A DNA stretch of 64,000 bases from Clostridia bacterium (GCA_017463485.1 JAFTPD010000005.1:47773-111772); one strand, 5' to 3'. Positions 48,870-58,055 are shown, counted from the first letter of the stretch. A program made the numbers and translations. Notes: generated by a model from the letters alone, not told the origin.

Positions 48870-49916
48870 ATGAACAGATTAATTGCTTTACTTCTTTCGT
48901 TACTGATGCTGCTTGGCGGATGTAACGTTTCGTCGGGCGATCCCGACGTCACTCAATCCGTGACTACGACAGAAACACAGACGGAGCTTGAGTCATTTAC
49001 CGAGGCAGATACGGACACCGACACGATAGCCATCACATTTATAGAAACCGTTACTGTTGAGAGCGAGGTTGAAACGGAAACAACAGAGCCTCACACCCAC
49101 GACGCCGACCCCTACGAGGGCATGAGCGCCGCCGAGTTCTACGCCGACTACTCACCCGCCTGCTGTTATGCGGATTCCCGTTATCGCACAAAGCATTATT
49201 TCATGTCTGGATCTATCGACGAGCAGGATCAGTGCCCCACCGTTACGGCTGATCAGCCGACGGCTGACGGCATGCTCGTGCGCAACACCTCCTGCATTTA
49301 CGAGGATCGCGGAAACACCTACTGCATACTTGACGCGGACGGCGATATTGTCAACAGAGTATACAAGGGCGGCGCATACGTTGTGCTTGAGGAGGTCGCG
49401 GCTTGCGTTTTTGCATTTGGCGAGATACCCGCCAATTACTCCACCAGCAAAAAGACCAAGCCCACGGCAAGTCCTTGGGGTGAGTATCTGCGACTCAATC
49501 ACAGCAAGTTCAGCGGAAGCACCACCAAATACCCCTACGAGCCCGAGCTTCCCAACATCAGCGGCTGCGGCGGGGACTTGACTTATTACGAAATGGATAT
49601 CGGCACGACGGGCACGGACTGCGATCCCGGATATGATATCACCGACTACAACAACGGCACGTATATCACCCGTGGCGCGGCGAGAATAGTCTATACGGTA
49701 TATGATCAAAACGGCGATATGATAATCGACCCCAACGAAAAGTACCTGTTCTATACGTATAACCATTATAACGATTTTCAGGAGTACCTAAACTACGAGG
49801 GCGGCTGGGGAGAGATGTTCGGTAATATCACCGGCGGCGGTACACTCTCCAGTAAAACGCACTACTCCCCCACCCCTTACGTCCCCACCGCACGAGAGGA
49901 TTTTTATACGGAGTGA
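48870..49916 (+). CDS. Lipoprotein with barnase-like ribonuclease domain
   Basis: A 348-residue protein with a lipoprotein signal (LLMLLGGC, lipidated Cys18) and a Thr/Glu-rich linker (30-78). Residues about 172-310 match the barnase/RNase N1 fold: IPANYSTSKKTK (like LPDNYITK), a loop region ending ELPNISGCGG, then LTYYEMDIG with the general-base Glu241, ITRGAARIVY with Arg268/Arg272, and YTYNHYNDF with the catalytic His299. All three catalytic types are in order. An insert of about 20 residues lies between Glu and Arg. The domain would face outside the cell. No barstar-like inhibitor gene is adjacent. GGAG site before the ATG. Role could be RNA scavenging or contact-dependent toxicity; both are inference. 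Confidence 0.78.
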   Translation: MNRLIALLLSLLMLLGGCNVSSGDPDVTQSVTTTETQTELESFTEADTDTDTIAITFIETVTVESEVETETTEPHTHDADPYEGMSAAEFYADYSPACCYADSRYRTKHYFMSGSIDEQDQCPTVTADQPTADGMLVRNTSCIYEDRGNTYCILDADGDIVNRVYKGGAYVVLEEVAACVFAFGEIPANYSTSKKTKPTASPWGEYLRLNHSKFSGSTTKYPYEPELPNISGCGGDLTYYEMDIGTTGTDCDPGYDITDYNNGTYITRGAARIVYTVYDQNGDMIIDPNEKYLFYTYNHYNDFQEYLNYEGGWGEMFGNITGGGTLSSKTHYSPTPYVPTAREDFYTE

Positions 49917-49989
49917 TAGGACGCTATGTGGGGTTTCACCTTCCATGATTCTAATTTTTAATTTTCAATTCTCAATTTTCAATTAAAAA

Positions 49990-50020
49990 AAACGCTCTCC
50001 GCATAAAGCGGAGAGCGTTT
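49990..50020. terminator. Bidirectional terminator at 50.0 kb
   Basis: AAACGCTCTCCGC (49990-50002) and GCGGAGAGCGTTT (50008-50020) form a perfect 13-bp stem with flanking A- and T-runs, between convergent ribonuclease and surE genes. Confidence 0.9.
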
Positions 50021-50025
50021 TTTTG

Positions 50026-50766
50026 TTAGTTTTTGATTCTGAACTTATCCACCACTGCAATATTCGTTCTCGTTGCTACGAGAGGGGTGACGGAAATATA
50101 TCCGTTTTGCACCGCGACGGTGTCGCGGTCAAGGTCGTTTGGACATTCGTCCTCAAGAGTAGTACACAATCTCTGCGAATACAGGTCATTCCCTATCGGC
50201 ACAAAGGAATCCGTGAAATACTGCGAGCCTTGCTCCGTCATTCGCACGCCCTTGTGACCGTTCTTGGCTATATCATTCGGGAAATTGACGTTATATATGA
50301 GATTTTCATCAAAAAGATCGTTCTCGACGAAGTAATTCCAAACGTCGTCCATATATTTCACCGCGTCCGTCTGCTCGTCGGGATAAGAGGAGATCGCGAT
50401 AGCCTTAGAGCGAAGTCTTGCCGCCTCAAAAGCAGCACCCACCGTTCCCGAATAAACTATCTCCGGACCTATGTTCCAGCCGCGGTTGATGCCAGACAGG
50501 ATAAGGTCAAACTCATCCTCCAAGCCCGCCACACCAAAACGCACACAGTCGGCGGGGGTAGCATCCATAGAGTACGCCGTTACGCCCTCAACGTAAGGCA
50601 CGCGCTTGATCTCGATATCGTTCATAAAGTCAATGGCGTGGCTCTTGCCGCTCTGCTCGTGCTTGGGAGCGACGACCGTAACATCACCAAGCTTTTTTGC
50701 CCATTCGGCAAGGCATTTGATGCCGATAGCATTAACGCCGTCGTCGTTGACTATAAGTATCCTCAT
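50026..50766 (-). CDS. surE: SurE 5'/3'-nucleotidase
   Basis: A 246-residue metal-dependent nucleotidase that removes phosphate from nucleoside monophosphates. It starts MRILIVNDDGVNAIGIKCLA with the Asp-Asp metal site, and has APKHEQSGKSHAI, LILSGINRGWNIG and YSGTVGAAFEA, the family motifs. It is the last of four overlapping genes that all handle nucleotides, and overlaps the DHH gene before it by 4 bp. Confidence 0.95.
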   Translation of the reverse strand: MRILIVNDDGVNAIGIKCLAEWAKKLGDVTVVAPKHEQSGKSHAIDFMNDIEIKRVPYVEGVTAYSMDATPADCVRFGVAGLEDEFDLILSGINRGWNIGPEIVYSGTVGAAFEAARLRSKAIAISSYPDEQTDAVKYMDDVWNYFVENDLFDENLIYNVNFPNDIAKNGHKGVRMTEQGSQYFTDSFVPIGNDLYSQRLCTTLEDECPNDLDRDTVAVQNGYISVTPLVATRTNIAVVDKFRIKN

Positions 50767-51740
50767 ATCAAGCCTCCGTGGGTCTTTTTGTATTCGCGCA
50801 GCATTTCGTCAGCCTCGGCTACAAGCTGCTTTACTTCCTTTTTGGAGTAAACGGTAGCACCCGCCGCGCAGGCGTGACCGCCGCCGCGATACTTGTTTGC
50901 AAGCTCGCTGACGGTGATAAATCTGGAGCGCAGACGGACTCTTATAGAGCCGTCCTTATTTTCAATAAATGCGAGCCATATCGGCGCGCCCTTGATGGAA
51001 TCCATATAGGAAACGGATGCGCTCGCGTCCTCATTTGAAAGACCGAATTTCTTTTGTGTGCCTTTGGAAATATACACCCACGCAACGCCGCTGTCGGTTA
51101 TCTTCATCTTCTCGTGTACGAAGGACTCAAAGCGGAAGGTATGGAACTCCTTGAGGTACAGATTCGCATACAGATTTTCGGTATCGATGCCGATATCGAG
51201 CAGCATACCCGCAAGACGCAAAGTGTTACCCGAAACGTCACGGAAACGGAAGCGTCCCGAATCGGTGACCATACCCGTATAAATATAGGTAGCCGCCTCG
51301 CTGTCTATCTTCAATTCGTCGCGGAAGGTATCGTAAAAATGAGCTATCATCTCGCAGGCAGATGAGCGCAGCTCCTCTACCCACTCCACACTGCCGTATG
51401 ACTCCACGGGAATGTGGTGGTCTATCTTGACTATCTCACGGCATAGCGAATATTTCTTGTTGGAAATTCGGTCAGCCGTCGCGGTGTCGATAACGATACC
51501 GAGAGCATCCGCATACGCCTCGTCGGGCTGCAATTCGTCCTCGACACCGAGGAAGGACATATAGTCTGAAAAATCAGTGTTCTGCAAGCGGATCTCCTTT
51601 TCGGGATAAGTCAGCTTGAGTATACGTGCAAGCCCCTTGGTAGAGCCTGTGGCATCACCGTCGGGACGGGAATGGCGGAAGATGAATATCTTATCGTACT
51701 GCTTGATCTTTTCAAGCACTGCAACCATATTTTGATTCAT
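50763..51740 (-). CDS. DHH-family phosphoesterase (NrnA-like) 2
   Basis: A 325-residue DHH/DHHA1 enzyme. It has IFIFRHSRPDGDATGS (first metal motif), VIDTATADRI, KIDHHIP (the DHH motif) and the C-terminal YRGGGHACAAGATV nucleotide-binding loop. NrnA-type members cleave nanoRNA, pAp or linear dinucleotides such as pApA and pGpG. All metal ligands appear intact. It follows its paralog directly (stop and start adjoin at 51740/51741). Sequence similarity between the two is moderate, so this is an old duplication with possible split of substrates. Confidence 0.9.
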   Translation of the reverse strand: MNQNMVAVLEKIKQYDKIFIFRHSRPDGDATGSTKGLARILKLTYPEKEIRLQNTDFSDYMSFLGVEDELQPDEAYADALGIVIDTATADRISNKKYSLCREIVKIDHHIPVESYGSVEWVEELRSSACEMIAHFYDTFRDELKIDSEAATYIYTGMVTDSGRFRFRDVSGNTLRLAGMLLDIGIDTENLYANLYLKEFHTFRFESFVHEKMKITDSGVAWVYISKGTQKKFGLSNEDASASVSYMDSIKGAPIWLAFIENKDGSIRVRLRSRFITVSELANKYRGGGHACAAGATVYSKKEVKQLVAEADEMLREYKKTHGGLI

Positions 51741-52685
51741 TTAATTTTCCTCCGTTTTATTGAAAGCATTAAGGTCGTCCAGCATAGCCATAGCCTCGTC
51801 GCGATCCTTGAGTGTCGCTCCGCTCGCCTTTGCATGGCCTCCGCCGCCGTACTTTACGGCAACGGGATTTATGTTGAATTTATTCGAGCGTATCTCCGTC
51901 AAAACACCTGCCTCGGTTTCGGTAAAGTTCACCCAGATATCCACGCCGCGGATGTCCCCCATGGTATTGACCATACCGCGGGAGATAGTGAAGGTATCAA
52001 AGCCGTAGGACTCTGCCTCGGCGCGGTCGGTGTAGATGTACGCCACGCGGTAGTCGGTAAACTGTATTTTCATTACGAACTGCGCACGCAGACGGATGTA
52101 CTTGAAATCGTCGGCGTAGAGGTTAGCGTAAATATCCGACGTATCAAATCTTTGCTTCATAAGCTCAGAGGCAAGACGGAAGGTATTTGACGTCGTGGAA
52201 TCGTAGCGGAAGCGTCCCGAGTCCGTAACCATACCCGTAAACAGCGCCTTTGCGGACACGGGAGAGAGCTTCAGTCCCGATTCAAGCGCAAATTCGGTCA
52301 CAAGTCCGCAGCAGCTCTCGTAGGAGGTATCCGTGACCTCTATATCCGCGATCTTCTCGCAGAAAATATGGTGGTCCATACGCGCGGTGACCGCCGCCTT
52401 TTTGTATCTGTCGTCGCTGATAAGGCCGGATGCCGACGTATCAAGGACTATTGCCATAGCGCCCTCATAAAGCGAGTCGTCGATCTCGTCCATTCCGCCG
52501 TCCTCCATAAAGCCGTAGCGCTTGGAGACGTCGCCCACGACGTATATCTCCTTGTCGGGGAAATTGTCTTTCAGAATATATTTGAGTCCTATCTGGCTGC
52601 CCAGAGCGTCACCGTCGGGATTTGTGTGACGGTGTATAATTATTCTGTTGTGATTTTGTATTTCTTTCAGTATTTTTTCAAACAT
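51741..52685 (-). CDS. DHH-family phosphoesterase (NrnA-like) 1
   Basis: A 314-residue DHH/DHHA1 enzyme with IIIHRHTNPDGDALGS, VLDTSASGLI, RMDHHIF and YGGGGHAKASGATL, a complete set of metal and nucleotide motifs. The same functional range as the neighbouring paralog applies (nanoRNA, pAp or cyclic-dinucleotide breakdown products). The start at 52685 has GGAG upstream; it overlaps the end of the dGTPase gene by 8 bp, pointing to translational coupling. Confidence 0.9.
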   Translation of the reverse strand: MFEKILKEIQNHNRIIIHRHTNPDGDALGSQIGLKYILKDNFPDKEIYVVGDVSKRYGFMEDGGMDEIDDSLYEGAMAIVLDTSASGLISDDRYKKAAVTARMDHHIFCEKIADIEVTDTSYESCCGLVTEFALESGLKLSPVSAKALFTGMVTDSGRFRYDSTTSNTFRLASELMKQRFDTSDIYANLYADDFKYIRLRAQFVMKIQFTDYRVAYIYTDRAEAESYGFDTFTISRGMVNTMGDIRGVDIWVNFTETEAGVLTEIRSNKFNINPVAVKYGGGGHAKASGATLKDRDEAMAMLDDLNAFNKTEEN

Positions 52686-53907
52686 TTTCGTATTTCTCCA
52701 GATCGTCAAAATATCCGCGGTATATCACGGGGTAGTCGGCATTCGGGAACATATATTTATGAAGGTCGATAAAATAATCGTCCGTCATGCTTGCAATATA
52801 GTCAACCACAAGCTGATTAGGCTCACTATTCTCGTACGGCACTGCACGTCGGTAGTAGGATCTGTTCACCACGTTGATGTGTTGAGTGTATATGGGTGAA
52901 TACTTGCGTCCGTTTTTGAGATCGTCAAGCAGCTGTCCGTACATCTCCTCCATCATAGGCTTTACCGTTATGTCAAGTCGGGCGTAGGACGCCGCATGAT
53001 TGTATATCTTTTCGTAGTTCTGCTGCTTTGCACGGCGCAGAGCCTTGAAATGCTTTGAATCCAGCTTGATATAATTCTTTCCGTAGCTGTTTTCTATAAT
53101 GTTGACAACGAGATTGTTGATTATCTCCGCATTTATCGAGCCTATATCCTCGTCCGCAAAATCCCCTTCCGTCGCCGCTTTGGCACGAATAGCATCCTGA
53201 CGGTCTTTGCCGAGATATGCGATAATATCAGAGATACGCACCACCGCACCCTCCAGCGTGCAAGGCATGATGTGGGAAGCAAACTCAATGTCTTCGTAGC
53301 ACCGCTCTATCATTTTGTCAAACTCGGAAAAATCCGTCATTTCTGCGGGAATATATTCGTCAAGCTCTATCTCGCCGTTGTGGGCGGCAATATCGTTGAG
53401 CGTTTGCAGGCTGATATTGTACGGGTGTATTCCGTCAAGCACTCTGACGGAATGAATGTTGTGCAGAAAATACCTGCCCGTATACTTATGATAAAGCTCG
53501 CCAAGGTATTTTTCTCCCGTATGGGCAAATGCAGGGTGACCGAGATCGTGACCGAGGGATATTGCTTCGATAAGATCAAGGTTGAGGTGAAGCGCACTGC
53601 CGATAGTGCGGGATATGCGCGACACAAGCTGAACGTGTAGATTTCTCCTTGTCATATCGTCGTTCTTGCACAGCGAATACACCTGCGTTTTATCCGCATA
53701 GCGGTTAAAATACGGGCAGTGCATAATTTTGTCTATATCCCTGATAAACGGCTTGCGCCACACGTTTGCAACATCGGCTTCGGGACGGCGACGAATAACG
53801 TTTTTGTCGTCGAATGCCATATTCGTATAAGTCAGGGTGCGGTTTTCATGCTCTATTTTTGCGGTAAGCTCGGGGGAAAGATTTTCATACTTCGGTAATC
53901 TCGGCAT
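52678..53907 (-). CDS. dgt: HD-domain dGTP triphosphohydrolase
   Basis: A 409-residue HD-domain enzyme of the dGTPase type, which hydrolyses dNTPs to nucleoside and triphosphate. It has RRRPEADVANVWRKPFIRDI, YADKTQVYSL with the first His region, ISLGHDLGHPAFAHTGE (His-Asp metal pair) and a later VRISDIIAYLGKD with the fourth ligand. The start at 53907 is set by AAAGGAG. It heads the operon dgt-DHH-DHH-surE, with a consensus promoter about 50 bp upstream, so dNTP control and short-nucleotide turnover are made together. Confidence 0.9.
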   Translation of the reverse strand: MPRLPKYENLSPELTAKIEHENRTLTYTNMAFDDKNVIRRRPEADVANVWRKPFIRDIDKIMHCPYFNRYADKTQVYSLCKNDDMTRRNLHVQLVSRISRTIGSALHLNLDLIEAISLGHDLGHPAFAHTGEKYLGELYHKYTGRYFLHNIHSVRVLDGIHPYNISLQTLNDIAAHNGEIELDEYIPAEMTDFSEFDKMIERCYEDIEFASHIMPCTLEGAVVRISDIIAYLGKDRQDAIRAKAATEGDFADEDIGSINAEIINNLVVNIIENSYGKNYIKLDSKHFKALRRAKQQNYEKIYNHAASYARLDITVKPMMEEMYGQLLDDLKNGRKYSPIYTQHINVVNRSYYRRAVPYENSEPNQLVVDYIASMTDDYFIDLHKYMFPNADYPVIYRGYFDDLEKYENV

Positions 53908-53955
53908 ATATTTCTCCTTTCGCAAGATTTCGCCTCACGGCGACTCTAACATTGT

Positions 53956-53984
53956 ATTATACCACATAATTTAATTTTTTTCAA
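53956..53984 (-). promoter_or_regulatory. Promoter of the dgt operon
   Basis: Minus strand: TTGAAA (53984-53979), 17-bp spacer, TATAAT (53961-53956). A small CGCC/GGCG hairpin lies in the leader. Between here and 54063 the sequence is A/T-rich without a gene. Confidence 0.75.
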
Positions 53985-54063
53985 TGCTTTTTTTCGGATT
54001 ATTAAATGGCATTTTTACGCATTTTTAAAAACGGCAAATATTGCGTAGCCTTTCCCGTTATTA

Positions 54064-54092
54064 TTGACAAATAAAGGAATATGCTGTATAAT
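54064..54092 (+). promoter_or_regulatory. Perfect sigma-A promoter of the 54-kb lipoprotein
   Basis: TTGACA (54064-54069), 17-bp spacer, TATAAT (54087-54092); start near 54099, leader of about 60 nt. Confidence 0.88.
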
Positions 54093-54159
54093 GTATGTGT
54101 ACGCAATGAGCCGTTTACTACTCATTACCGATTTGAAATTTCCAAGGAGGTTGAGTTAT

Positions 54160-55293
54160 ATGAAAAAGATTACATACGCTATTGCGACAATTCTCGCCTT
54201 GTCGGTCGTACTGTCCGCCTGCAATACCGAAAATCCGTCGGACACCACAGACACTACTGCCCCCATCTCCGACACTGTCAATACATATGACGACGTTTTC
54301 AGCGAGGAGGAATACAAAAATTATACTTCAGGGGTAAAGGTTGATTTTGCCAGCAACCAAGAAATTTTTAACGCGCAAATATCGGGCGAGGATAACGCAG
54401 CCTACGTTTCATTTATTCCGATATCCTACGACGGCACAAGCTACGAAAAGGGCGACAAAGTATGCTACAAATTTGATAATTGGATATTTGATGAAAAAGC
54501 AGACGAAAGAGTGTATTTTGAAGGCGACAAAACTCTTTCCGTCATTACACCTCAAGCTATGCTGTCATCTGTTTTTAAGTCATCCAACAGCGTTACAAGA
54601 CCTCAGGACTACGGCTATGTGCGCGACACGCTTACACAAATCACCTTTGCTGAAACGAGCCAAGAAGATCATGCTGACGGCACAGGAAATAATGCCGTAC
54701 AAATAACCATCCTCACATGGAATGGTGACAATATTGTGCAAAGCATGGTATACACGGTGAATTACGCCACGAGGAAAGTGGATCTCGTTAAAGCTGAGGG
54801 GGATGTTGTAACTTATTACACGTCCAATGAACAGATATCCGAGGAAGCTGTTGCATATTTTCTGCTGCTTGCCGCAGACATGGACTACGGTGCTTCGACA
54901 TTATACACTTCTGACATCAACACGAAGCTTGGCGATAGTGCCATATACAAGGAAACCATGGTGAATTATGAGGACATAAAATCAGAGCTTCACACCGTTC
55001 TATTTAATGAAAGCCAAGAAATACATTTCCCTACAGTTATAAACAATGTAACCGATATCGACACCTACACCGACAGCGAGGCAATATATTTTCCTCTCGG
55101 TGATACTTCTTACTACGTGCTTACTCCCGACGACTCGCTTTACGCGGTTATGGGCATAAGAACATGCACTCCGTACATTACGCCCGATATGACTCATTTG
55201 AGCTACGTCCACGCGCCTATCGTAAGAAAGGTAGAAGGCACCTACGATTACGAAGCTGTCAAAGCACTCCTTACGGGAACAGTCAACGAATAA
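54160..55293 (+). CDS. Lipoprotein of unknown function
   Basis: A 377-residue secreted protein. A signal peptide ends in LSVVLSAC (lipobox, Cys21), followed by a Thr/Asp-rich linker and a soluble domain with many aromatic and acidic residues and few Cys. I recognise no domain. Two parts look like repeated beta-rich units, with KVDFASNQEIFNAQISGED early and SEAIYFPLGDTSYYVLTPDD late. AAGGAGG precedes the ATG at 54160; a longer in-frame start overlaps the promoter and is rejected. It is monocistronic with a perfect promoter and strong terminator, so it is probably well expressed. Confidence 0.82.
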   Translation: MKKITYAIATILALSVVLSACNTENPSDTTDTTAPISDTVNTYDDVFSEEEYKNYTSGVKVDFASNQEIFNAQISGEDNAAYVSFIPISYDGTSYEKGDKVCYKFDNWIFDEKADERVYFEGDKTLSVITPQAMLSSVFKSSNSVTRPQDYGYVRDTLTQITFAETSQEDHADGTGNNAVQITILTWNGDNIVQSMVYTVNYATRKVDLVKAEGDVVTYYTSNEQISEEAVAYFLLLAADMDYGASTLYTSDINTKLGDSAIYKETMVNYEDIKSELHTVLFNESQEIHFPTVINNVTDIDTYTDSEAIYFPLGDTSYYVLTPDDSLYAVMGIRTCTPYITPDMTHLSYVHAPIVRKVEGTYDYEAVKALLTGTVNE

Positions 55294-55300
55294 AACACAC

Positions 55301-55335
55301 GCCGTGCGGAATTTCCGCACGGCGCATTTTTTTTT
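55301..55335 (+). terminator. Terminator of the 54-kb lipoprotein
   Basis: GCCGTGCGGAA and TTCCGCACGGC (55301-55311 with 55313-55323) form a strong stem followed by nine T bases. Confidence 0.9.
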
Positions 55336-55363
55336 AATATTGAAGATTTCAAACTCTCAACTA

Positions 55364-57127
55364 TTATTTTGTTCGCATTTGGGCGACCTTTTCCGCGTCA
55401 GGAGTGACGTACGCTGTCCAGTTCGTATTGTAGGTCACAAATCCCGGCTTTGCGCCCGGCACGCGCTTGATATTTTTCACAAACAGATAGTCAACTGCGA
55501 CCAGCGCACCGCCTGCCGCCTTGGAATACTGCGCGGCTATCATTGCCGCCTCGGTAAAGTCGATTTCAGCCGGCTCTTCCCCATTAGTTATCAGCAAAAC
55601 GTGAGAGCCGGGAACGTTTTTCGCGTGGAACCAATAGTCCTGCTTCTGACCTATCTTGTGAGTAATATATTCGTTCTGCACGTTGTTTTTTCCGCACAGT
55701 ACACGATAGCCTCCGCTCGTCGTGAACTCCATGACGGTGGGAGCAGGCTGCTTCTTCGGCGCAGCGTAGCCTTTCATACGTGAGGCGTAGCCCGAATGGT
55801 AAAGCTCCTCCCTGATCTGCGCGAGGTCGGCTGAGTTTTCCGCATGGCTGAGCGCGTCGAAAACGGTATAGATATATTCAAGCTCGCGCTCGCCTATCTC
55901 GATCTGCTTTGCAAGCTCCACCTTCGCATTGCGCGCCTTTGCGTATTTTTTGTAATATTTCTGCGCGTTGGCAGAGGGAGAAAGCCGCGTATCAAGCTCA
56001 ATAACACACTTGCCGTACTCGCCGCTCGCTTCGTCCCACGCCTCATAGTCCACTATCTCCGCACGGCTCATTCCGCGGCTCAGGGCATACAGATTTGCGG
56101 TTATCATATCGCCGTATTTCTTGTATTCTCCCGCCTGCTCGCACTCTTCAAGCTCGGCGCGCTGGAGCTGTATCTTTTTTGATATTCGCGCTTCCGCATG
56201 CGAGAGTATGCGCAAAAGATCTGCCGCGCGTTGCTTGATGCGCGCATCTTTGTCCCTGCCCTCAAAATATGCGTCAAGCAATTCTCCAATGCTATCAAAG
56301 GATTTTACTTCAAGTCCCACGTACTGTGTCAAGGGACAGAAGGCGTACTCAACAGGTCGCTGACCGTCAAGGACAGCGGTGGGCGCGTAGTCGTTGTTAC
56401 GTATCCTGTCCATCACACACGAAAAATGGCGGTAAAGCAGCTCGGGGTTGCAGTATCGCATTGGCGTGTCGGTGTGGCGCGTGGCGAGGAACACTATCTC
56501 TCTTGCCACAGCAGAGGAAATTCCGCAAAAGGCTGACGTGATGAATTTTTCGCACGGGCGCTCCTGCGGCTCGGCATTATAAAGTCTTGCAAACACTTCT
56601 CCGTCCACCTCGCGGGGGTCAAGCTTGTTTTGCGAGGGCGGCAATTCATACCGCATTCCGGGCAGGACCTGACGCTGTGAGCTTGTGGAAAAATCCACTA
56701 TTTTCAGTGCCGAAATTATCTTTTTGTTTTCGTCCGCAAAGATAAGATTGCTGTACTTGCCCATTATCTCCGCGATAATATATTTCTTGCAGGCAAAGCC
56801 CATCTCGTCGCGGCAGTCAAAGCCGAGAGTGACTACACGCTCAAAGCCCTCCTGGTCCACCGACGCAAGTGTAGCACCCGTCAGATGCTTGCGGAGCAAC
56901 ATGCAAAACATAGGGGCTTGTGGTGGATTTTCCTTTGTCAGACTTGAAAATCCTATTCTCGGGTTTGAACCCGCATCAATAAGCAGACGTCTGCCGCCCG
57001 TAAGCGTGCGCATCTGCAGAACTATCTCGTCCCGCTCAGGCTGCATTACCTTTTCAATTCGCCCACCGCCGCCGAGTGATCTTATCTCGTGCGCCGCCGC
57101 AGCGAGCATTCCAGCATCAAATGCCAT
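55364..57127 (-). CDS. rqcH: RqcH (Rqc2/NEMF family)
   Basis: A 587-residue NFACT protein. The N-terminal NFACT-N domain includes VLQMRTLTGGRRLLIDAGSN and IGFSSLTKENPPQAPMFCML; a long coiled-coil arm follows (residues 290-450); the C-terminal NFACT-R domain has TTSGGYRVLCGKNNVQNEYI, YWFHAKNVPGSHVLL and the closing FVTYNTNWTAYVTPDAEKV. RqcH binds obstructed 50S subunits and adds C-terminal Ala tails that mark stalled peptides for degradation; some members were earlier called fibronectin-binding proteins. It lies 27 bp after the HAD phosphatase gene on the same transcript. Confidence 0.95.
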   Translation of the reverse strand: MAFDAGMLAAAAHEIRSLGGGGRIEKVMQPERDEIVLQMRTLTGGRRLLIDAGSNPRIGFSSLTKENPPQAPMFCMLLRKHLTGATLASVDQEGFERVVTLGFDCRDEMGFACKKYIIAEIMGKYSNLIFADENKKIISALKIVDFSTSSQRQVLPGMRYELPPSQNKLDPREVDGEVFARLYNAEPQERPCEKFITSAFCGISSAVAREIVFLATRHTDTPMRYCNPELLYRHFSCVMDRIRNNDYAPTAVLDGQRPVEYAFCPLTQYVGLEVKSFDSIGELLDAYFEGRDKDARIKQRAADLLRILSHAEARISKKIQLQRAELEECEQAGEYKKYGDMITANLYALSRGMSRAEIVDYEAWDEASGEYGKCVIELDTRLSPSANAQKYYKKYAKARNAKVELAKQIEIGERELEYIYTVFDALSHAENSADLAQIREELYHSGYASRMKGYAAPKKQPAPTVMEFTTSGGYRVLCGKNNVQNEYITHKIGQKQDYWFHAKNVPGSHVLLITNGEEPAEIDFTEAAMIAAQYSKAAGGALVAVDYLFVKNIKRVPGAKPGFVTYNTNWTAYVTPDAEKVAQMRTK

Positions 57128-57154
57128 TGTAAATTCCTTTCAAAATTAACGGAG

Positions 57155-57979
57155 TCACTCTCCGAAAATTGCTCTGTCCACCTCGTCAAGTGAGGGGAAA
57201 ATATATTCGGGCGCGTCCTCGGGGGCAAGCCCTCCGAGGTCTTCCTCCACGGTTTCGCCCGACATTACCAGCACCGCACACATTCCGTTATGCGCGCCAA
57301 GGGCGATATCGGTATACAGTCTGTCACCGAAAATGCACATCTCGCTTCGGTCATATCCCTTTACCAGCTCTATCATTTCCACCGTTTCGGCGTAGGGCTT
57401 GCCGAGATACTTGGGTGTCTTTCCCGTAGCTGCCGTAAGCATGGCGCAGATAGCTCCGCTGTCGGGAATAGGCAAGCTCTCTGTGGGACATACAAAATCG
57501 GGATGTGTGGAGAGGAAAACCGCTCCTTTCAAAAGATACCTGCACGCTGCGGTGACCTTTTGGTAGGTCATTTCTGTATCAAAGCTTGAAACGACCACGT
57601 CAACATTGTCCTCATTCTCACCCGCGAGCAATACCCCCTGCTCCTTCATATAGCCGTACAGATCGCTGTTACCGAGCAGGTAAACGCGCTTACCCGCGTA
57701 GTGCTTCTTCAGATACGCCGCAGTTACGTCTGCAGAGGACATGATTTCCTCCCTGCACGTTTCAAACCCCATACGGTTGAGTCTATCAACATAAGTACTT
57801 ACAGAACGGGAGGCATTATTGGTAAAAAACATTACCTCCCTGCCGCTCGCACGGAGATTTTTGATAAATCTTATCGCATAATCAAAAACGCGACTCCCAA
57901 GATATATAGTGCCGTCCATATCGAATATGAACAGCTTTTTATTTGCAAGATTTTCGATTGGTTTATTTTGAAATTCCAT
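57155..57979 (-). CDS. HAD-IIA phosphatase (NagD-like)
   Basis: A 274-residue HAD hydrolase of subfamily IIA. It has the nucleophile motif FIFDMDGTIYLG (Asp19 region), motif II FFTNNASRS, a C2A cap in the middle and motif IV MCIFGDRLYTDIALG. Such enzymes dephosphorylate small sugar or nucleotide phosphates, or p-nitrophenyl phosphate in assays; the natural substrate is open. It is the first gene of an operon with rqcH and is divergent from coaW, with overlapping promoters. Confidence 0.92.
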   Translation of the reverse strand: MEFQNKPIENLANKKLFIFDMDGTIYLGSRVFDYAIRFIKNLRASGREVMFFTNNASRSVSTYVDRLNRMGFETCREEIMSSADVTAAYLKKHYAGKRVYLLGNSDLYGYMKEQGVLLAGENEDNVDVVVSSFDTEMTYQKVTAACRYLLKGAVFLSTHPDFVCPTESLPIPDSGAICAMLTAATGKTPKYLGKPYAETVEMIELVKGYDRSEMCIFGDRLYTDIALGAHNGMCAVLVMSGETVEEDLGGLAPEDAPEYIFPSLDEVDRAIFGE

Positions 57980-58012
57980 ACTTTGTCCCTCGAAAAAATA
58001 TTTTCAATAAAT

Positions 58013-58055
58013 ATTATAACATATCCTTGATTTTTTTGCAAGAGTGTGTTATAAT
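58013..58055. promoter_or_regulatory. Overlapping divergent promoters (HAD-rqcH and coaW-alaS)
   Basis: Minus strand: TTGCAA (58041-58036), 17-bp spacer, TATAAT (58018-58013). Plus strand: TTGATT (58027-58032), 17-bp spacer, TATAAT (58050-58055). The two promoters share the same 43 bp, so polymerases would compete. Confidence 0.75.
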
